Source: JAHRVQ01 sp029941905
GTDB taxonomy: Bacteria; Pseudomonadota; Gammaproteobacteria; Pseudomonadales; Azotimanducaceae
Length of the DNA: 64,000 nucleotides
Reading direction: 5' to 3'
NCBI GenBank assembly: GCA_029941905.1
Contig: JAPYTQ010000001.1
Coordinates: forward strand, 248,001 to 312,000
Position numbers and translations under genes: made by a program. Below, piece by piece: positions 60,727 through 64,000 of the stretch (its first letter is position 1; every line of letters starts with the position of its first letter). A model generated the notes under the pieces. It was not told where the DNA came from, made no database searches, and saw only the letters and a program-made list of their open reading frames with translations.

Positions 60727-61899
60727 ATGCCTGAAGCTATCGGTATCGGTCTCATTGGCAGTGGAAATATGGGTCGCGCCGTCGCGGAACTTGTACACAA
60801 TGGCCATGAATATCTGGCCATTCGATCGGTTTTCGACCCGGATCCGTCAGCCATCCTGGAAACCCGTAAATTATTTGGCGATCAGTTCAGGCAAGCAGAT
60901 TCTGAATCTGAACTGTTACAACAGGAAGATATTGACTGGGTAATGATCGCCTCCTGGAATAAATTTCATGCGGCGCAAGTCATCGCTGCTTTCGAAGCGG
61001 GGAAACATGTATTTTGTCAAAAACCCCTGGCGACAAACCTGGAAGATTGTATTTCCATCCGGGACGCCTGGCGAAAATCAGGCAAAGAATTTGTTATTGG
61101 ATTTAACCTTCGTTACTCACCTCATTACCGACGGATCAAGCAACTCCTGTCGGAAGGTATCATCGGCGACATCGTCAGCTTTGAGTTTAACGAAACCCTC
61201 GATTTCAATCATGGAGGATTCATCATGGGAGACTGGCGTCGGCGACGGGAAAACGCCGGAACCCATTTGCTCGAGAAGTGCTGTCACGATGTGGACATCG
61301 CCAACTGGATGGTTGGCGACCGTGCTTGCCGCGTTGCTTCATTCGGTGGATTGAACTTTTTCCTGCCGCAAAACGAAGATGCACTGTCCAGGGTGGGCAA
61401 AACTCGCAGCGGACGTCAAGGTTATATGACCTGGCTCGACGGCTCGACGCTGAACCCGTTTACATCTGACAAGAATATCGTAGACAACCAGGTTGCCATC
61501 ATCGAGTACGAAAATGGTGTAAGAGCAAGTTTGCATATCAATTGCAACACCGGATTACCTGAACGCAGGATGTACATCTGTGGAACCCATGGCACGCTAA
61601 GAGCTGACGTTCTTCCCGGATCTATCGAGGTTCGCAGGATCGGGTTCGGCGAACAATCACAAGACTATTCCACTGCTGAAAGTGGATTGCATGGCGGCGG
61701 TGATAGTGTACTCGCTTTGGAGCTGGTCGAAACCATGGCTCATAGCATGACTGGTAGACCCAATTCTGCAGCATTCAACTCTACAACCCTGGAGGACGGC
61801 CTCACGGCCGCCGTCACCTGTTTTGCGATCGATGAGGCACTGGACTCAGGCAAAGTTGTTGATGTCGAATCTTATTGGAACAAAGTAGACGCTGACTAG
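60727..61899 (+). CDS. Gfo/Idh/MocA family NAD(P)-dependent oxidoreductase
   Basis: Dehydrogenase of 390 residues, probably acting on a sugar, inositol or related polyol. N-terminal Rossmann motif GLIGSGNMGRAV; the catalytic lysine motif appears as CQKPLATN (usual EKP, Lys retained); substrate-domain residues in GGFIMGDWRRRRENAG and CHDVDIANWM. ATG 60727 is preferred because GGGGAA lies 8 bases upstream and it starts at the conserved strand; an in-frame ATG at 60685 would add 14 residues. It is unrelated in role to LigC despite the shared fold. No sugar genes flank it, so the substrate is unknown. Confidence 0.87.
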   Translation: MPEAIGIGLIGSGNMGRAVAELVHNGHEYLAIRSVFDPDPSAILETRKLFGDQFRQADSESELLQQEDIDWVMIASWNKFHAAQVIAAFEAGKHVFCQKPLATNLEDCISIRDAWRKSGKEFVIGFNLRYSPHYRRIKQLLSEGIIGDIVSFEFNETLDFNHGGFIMGDWRRRRENAGTHLLEKCCHDVDIANWMVGDRACRVASFGGLNFFLPQNEDALSRVGKTRSGRQGYMTWLDGSTLNPFTSDKNIVDNQVAIIEYENGVRASLHINCNTGLPERRMYICGTHGTLRADVLPGSIEVRRIGFGEQSQDYSTAESGLHGGGDSVLALELVETMAHSMTGRPNSAAFNSTTLEDGLTAAVTCFAIDEALDSGKVVDVESYWNKVDAD

Positions 61900-61939
61900 C
61901 GTGTTCGGTTTGCGGATATCCCCCATGTAGTGGGCTGGA

Positions 61940-63394
61940 TCACAAAATAGGCGCTGCTAATCTTGCTGACCGCACTGCCAGTTTGAACCAATACGGTTTG
62001 TTGTCGTATTCATCGCGCTCCATACGCCGGGACTCGGCAAAGTCAGCCTCGAACATCTGTTCCACGGCAAGCACAAAGTCGGTATCGGCAACCAGGGAAG
62101 TAATTTCAAAATTCAATCTAAATGACCGGTTGTCGAAATTAGCTGTACCGACGGTTGCTACATCGGCATCGATGAGCATGACCTTCTGGTGCAGAAAACC
62201 ATGCTGGTACCGATAGAACTTAACACCGGCTGCCTTTATCTCGGTGAAGAAGGAATAAGCCGCAAGGGTAACGAGCAGATTATCAGATTTTTCCGGAATG
62301 AGAATCCGAACGTCAACCCCCCGCAAACCAGCCAGCTGCAAAGCCTGTACAATAGAATCGTCAGGTACAAAATAGGGGCTTGCGATCCAGATTCGTTTCG
62401 TCGCAGCATTAATAGCCTGTGTATACATGAGAGAGGCAGTTTCCATCGGATCCGCAGGTCCACTGGCAATGACCAGCACCTGGGCATCATGATCCGGCAC
62501 TCGTTGTGGGTTCCAGTTAATCCCACCTGGCACCGCATCGGTGGCCCAGCGCCAGTCTTCGACAAAGGCGAATTGTGCGCCGATAACAGCGGGTCCTTCA
62601 ATGCGCATATGAGTGTCACGCCAGTGCCCAAATGAGGCATCTCGCCCCATGTACTCATCGCCGACATTGTGGCCGCCAATCCAGGCTACGCGACCGTCGA
62701 CAATAACGGTTTTTCGATGGTTACGAAAATTTAACTGGAACCTGTTACCGGAGCCACGCCGACTGTGGAAGGGGAATATCTCGACCCCGGCATCACGGAG
62801 TTCTTGTCGGTAGGCGGCAGATAGTCCGAGACTGCCCACTTCGTCGTAGAGAAACAAAACGCGTACGCCGCTCTGCGCCTTTGTGATCAAATGTCGCTTT
62901 AATTCAAGCCCCAACTCGTCGTCGCGCACGATATAGAATTGAATCAGCACATAGTCTGTCGCCGACGAAATGCCTTCAAATATCGAATCAAAAGTAGCCT
63001 GCCCATCGATCAGCAGGTCTACCTTGTTGCCATGGGTCATCGGGATTCGGGCCATCTTCTCCGCACTGGTCAGTAACCCGGTATCCTTGTCCTCAGCCAG
63101 TTCAACATCTTTCATGTTGATTCTGGCCTCGGAAACCACTTCAGCTAACTGCTCCAGTTCATGTTGACGTGCAAGCACATAATCCTGGAATTTGTTTCGG
63201 CCAAACACCCAGTAGGCAGGCACTGAAATGTAAGGCAGCGACACCAGTGAAACCGCCCAGGCGATCGACTCTTGCGGCGTTCTTACGCTCATCACGGCAT
63301 GTACAGCGGATAGAATACCTACCACTTCAAACACCAGCACCAGGGTTACAATCACTTTCGTTTTCCCGACATTATTTTTATTTCGCGAGATCAA
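61940..63394 (-). CDS. cls: cardiolipin synthase (phospholipase D superfamily)
   Basis: Membrane phospholipid synthase of 484 residues that joins two phosphatidylglycerols, or a related phosphatidyl transfer. Two N-terminal hydrophobic helices are followed by two HKD motifs: NHRKTVIVDG (HxKx4D, about residue 228) and HQKVMLIDAD (about 400), with GGHNVGDEYMG and GTANFDNRSF after them, as in ClsA. It starts at TTG 63394 with no strong ribosome-binding site; GTG 63355 is an alternative. It is divergent from the efflux lipoprotein gene. Confidence 0.92.
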   Translation of the reverse strand: MISRNKNNVGKTKVIVTLVLVFEVVGILSAVHAVMSVRTPQESIAWAVSLVSLPYISVPAYWVFGRNKFQDYVLARQHELEQLAEVVSEARINMKDVELAEDKDTGLLTSAEKMARIPMTHGNKVDLLIDGQATFDSIFEGISSATDYVLIQFYIVRDDELGLELKRHLITKAQSGVRVLFLYDEVGSLGLSAAYRQELRDAGVEIFPFHSRRGSGNRFQLNFRNHRKTVIVDGRVAWIGGHNVGDEYMGRDASFGHWRDTHMRIEGPAVIGAQFAFVEDWRWATDAVPGGINWNPQRVPDHDAQVLVIASGPADPMETASLMYTQAINAATKRIWIASPYFVPDDSIVQALQLAGLRGVDVRILIPEKSDNLLVTLAAYSFFTEIKAAGVKFYRYQHGFLHQKVMLIDADVATVGTANFDNRSFRLNFEITSLVADTDFVLAVEQMFEADFAESRRMERDEYDNKPYWFKLAVRSARLAAPIL

Positions 63395-63809
63395 ATTAAC
63401 TTGAGAACGTTAGTCAGGGCAGTACGCGAACATAAAACTAAACACGGAAATTATTCGAGTCATTCGAACTCCTTATGTTGAATGCGCTGATTACGGGATT
63501 AAGCCAGAAAGAAAACAACCTAACAAGTGCCTATCCACAAGTGAATATGTGTGCTTTTCCAGTCACGTTTGTACTATCAAAATAGACTCAATATGCGCAA
63601 AGTAGTGCGCTGAAGTCGAAATTTACCTATTTATGGATAAGCACTAACAAGGCGATAATTTCATGCCGCAGTATTGTGTTGCCAGCTATTTGAATATCAG
63701 ATATTGTCTTTCGCATCTCACTGTACAAGGATGGACTTTGCTGATCTCTTTCCCGCCAGCGTTCAATCGCCAGCAGTTATCGCGAAAGGAGGAATTCGAC
63801 ATTCCAAAG
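63395..63809. other. 415-base divergent intergenic region
   Basis: Space between cls (minus) and the outer-membrane lipoprotein gene (plus). It must hold promoters for both, but no convincing -35/-10 pair, operator, RNA gene or terminator was recognised. A very strong ribosome-binding sequence AAAGGAGG lies at 63785-63792, just before the lipoprotein gene. Confidence 0.6.
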
Positions 63810-64000
63810 TTGCATAACCGAACGGCGAATCTGTTTGTTCTGGTTGTGATTCTGTCCACGGCAGCATGCACCCAGGTTGGTCCGGAATATCAGGAGCCCC
63901 CGGTAGCGATTTCAGAGACCTGGGAGACACAAGGCGCTAAAACCGACCCTGCAGACATCGTCGAGTGGTGGACCGTATTCAATGACCCGGTTCTGAACCA
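63810..64000 (+). CDS. efflux outer-membrane lipoprotein (OprM/NodT family), cut by window edge
   Basis: N-terminal 63 residues of an outer-membrane factor for tripartite RND efflux. Hydrophobic signal (LFVLVVILSTAAC) with a lipobox-type Cys, then TQVGPEYQEPPVAI and WWTVFNDPVLN, the standard family opening. The start is uncertain: TTG 63810 lies 17 bases after AAAGGAGG, while an ATT at 63801 has ideal spacing but is a rare start codon. The membrane-fusion and RND pump genes are expected to the right of the window. Confidence 0.85.
   Translation, partial: MHNRTANLFVLVVILSTAACTQVGPEYQEPPVAISETWETQGAKTDPADIVEWWTVFNDPVLN

Overview
The window looks like chromosomal DNA of an aerobic, Gram-negative, probably marine or soil gammaproteobacterium. 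This is inferred from gene content only: a pdxB-type erythronate-4-phosphate dehydrogenase, fxsA, coq4, an OprM/NodT-type outer-membrane lipoprotein, and many acyl-CoA, flavin and ring-cleavage enzymes. No rRNA, tRNA, phage, insertion sequence or CRISPR array was recognised. Genes are densely packed, often overlapping by 1-11 bases. Two runs of exactly 100 N (3057-3156 and 15526-15625) are scaffold gaps, and each sits inside a short tandem repeat.

Region by region. 1-3.2 kb: an alpha/beta hydrolase cut by the window edge, a MATE exporter and a convergent TetR regulator. 3.3-6.2 kb: a two-subunit molybdenum hydroxylase of the isoquinoline 1-oxidoreductase type. 6.2-12.8 kb (minus): an apparent operon of alpha/beta hydrolase, enoyl-CoA hydratase, a MoxR/CbbQ/NorQ ATPase, a 980-residue VWA protein and a cation/proton antiporter. 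12.9-17.4 kb: fxsA, an M20 peptidase, and a gluconate-2-dehydrogenase-like pair (subunit 3 plus GMC flavoprotein) separated by a 24-bp minisatellite. 17.7-24.6 kb: a ThDP enzyme, a Baeyer-Villiger-type monooxygenase, a methyltransferase, an unusual alpha/beta hydrolase and an acyl-CoA ligase.

24.6-33.1 kb (minus) is the clearest pathway: pobA-ligA-ligB-MFS-ligK-ligU-ligJ-ligI-ligC. It encodes everything needed to take 4-hydroxybenzoate through protocatechuate, 4,5-ring cleavage and 2-pyrone-4,6-dicarboxylate to pyruvate and oxaloacetate, plus an uptake transporter. No dedicated regulator is adjacent.

33.2-52.8 kb is a stress-response neighbourhood: two universal stress proteins, Lon, CbpM-CbpA-DnaK, a beta-CASP metallo-hydrolase, an RND-type exporter, an APC permease, a start-less remnant of a coiled-coil protein and a second Lon-like protease interrupted by one in-frame stop. 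Heat-shock-like promoters can be proposed before lon and dnaK. Inserted between lon and the chaperones is a cassette of LLM oxidoreductase, phytanoyl-CoA dioxygenase, sulfotransferase and an aminotransferase-IV-fold protein that appears to lack the PLP-binding lysine.

52.8-64 kb: acyl-CoA metabolism (VOC protein, two acyl-CoA dehydrogenases, a carboxyltransferase), coq4, a small c-type cytochrome, pdxB, a Gfo/Idh/MocA oxidoreductase, cardiolipin synthase and the start of an efflux outer-membrane lipoprotein.

The two most interesting signals are the sulfotransferase plus lysine-less aminotransferase-fold pair, and a recurring pattern in which short direct repeats (periods 12, 14, 14 and 24 bp) begin at a gene's stop codon and copy it. 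In two cases this places stops in all three reading frames.
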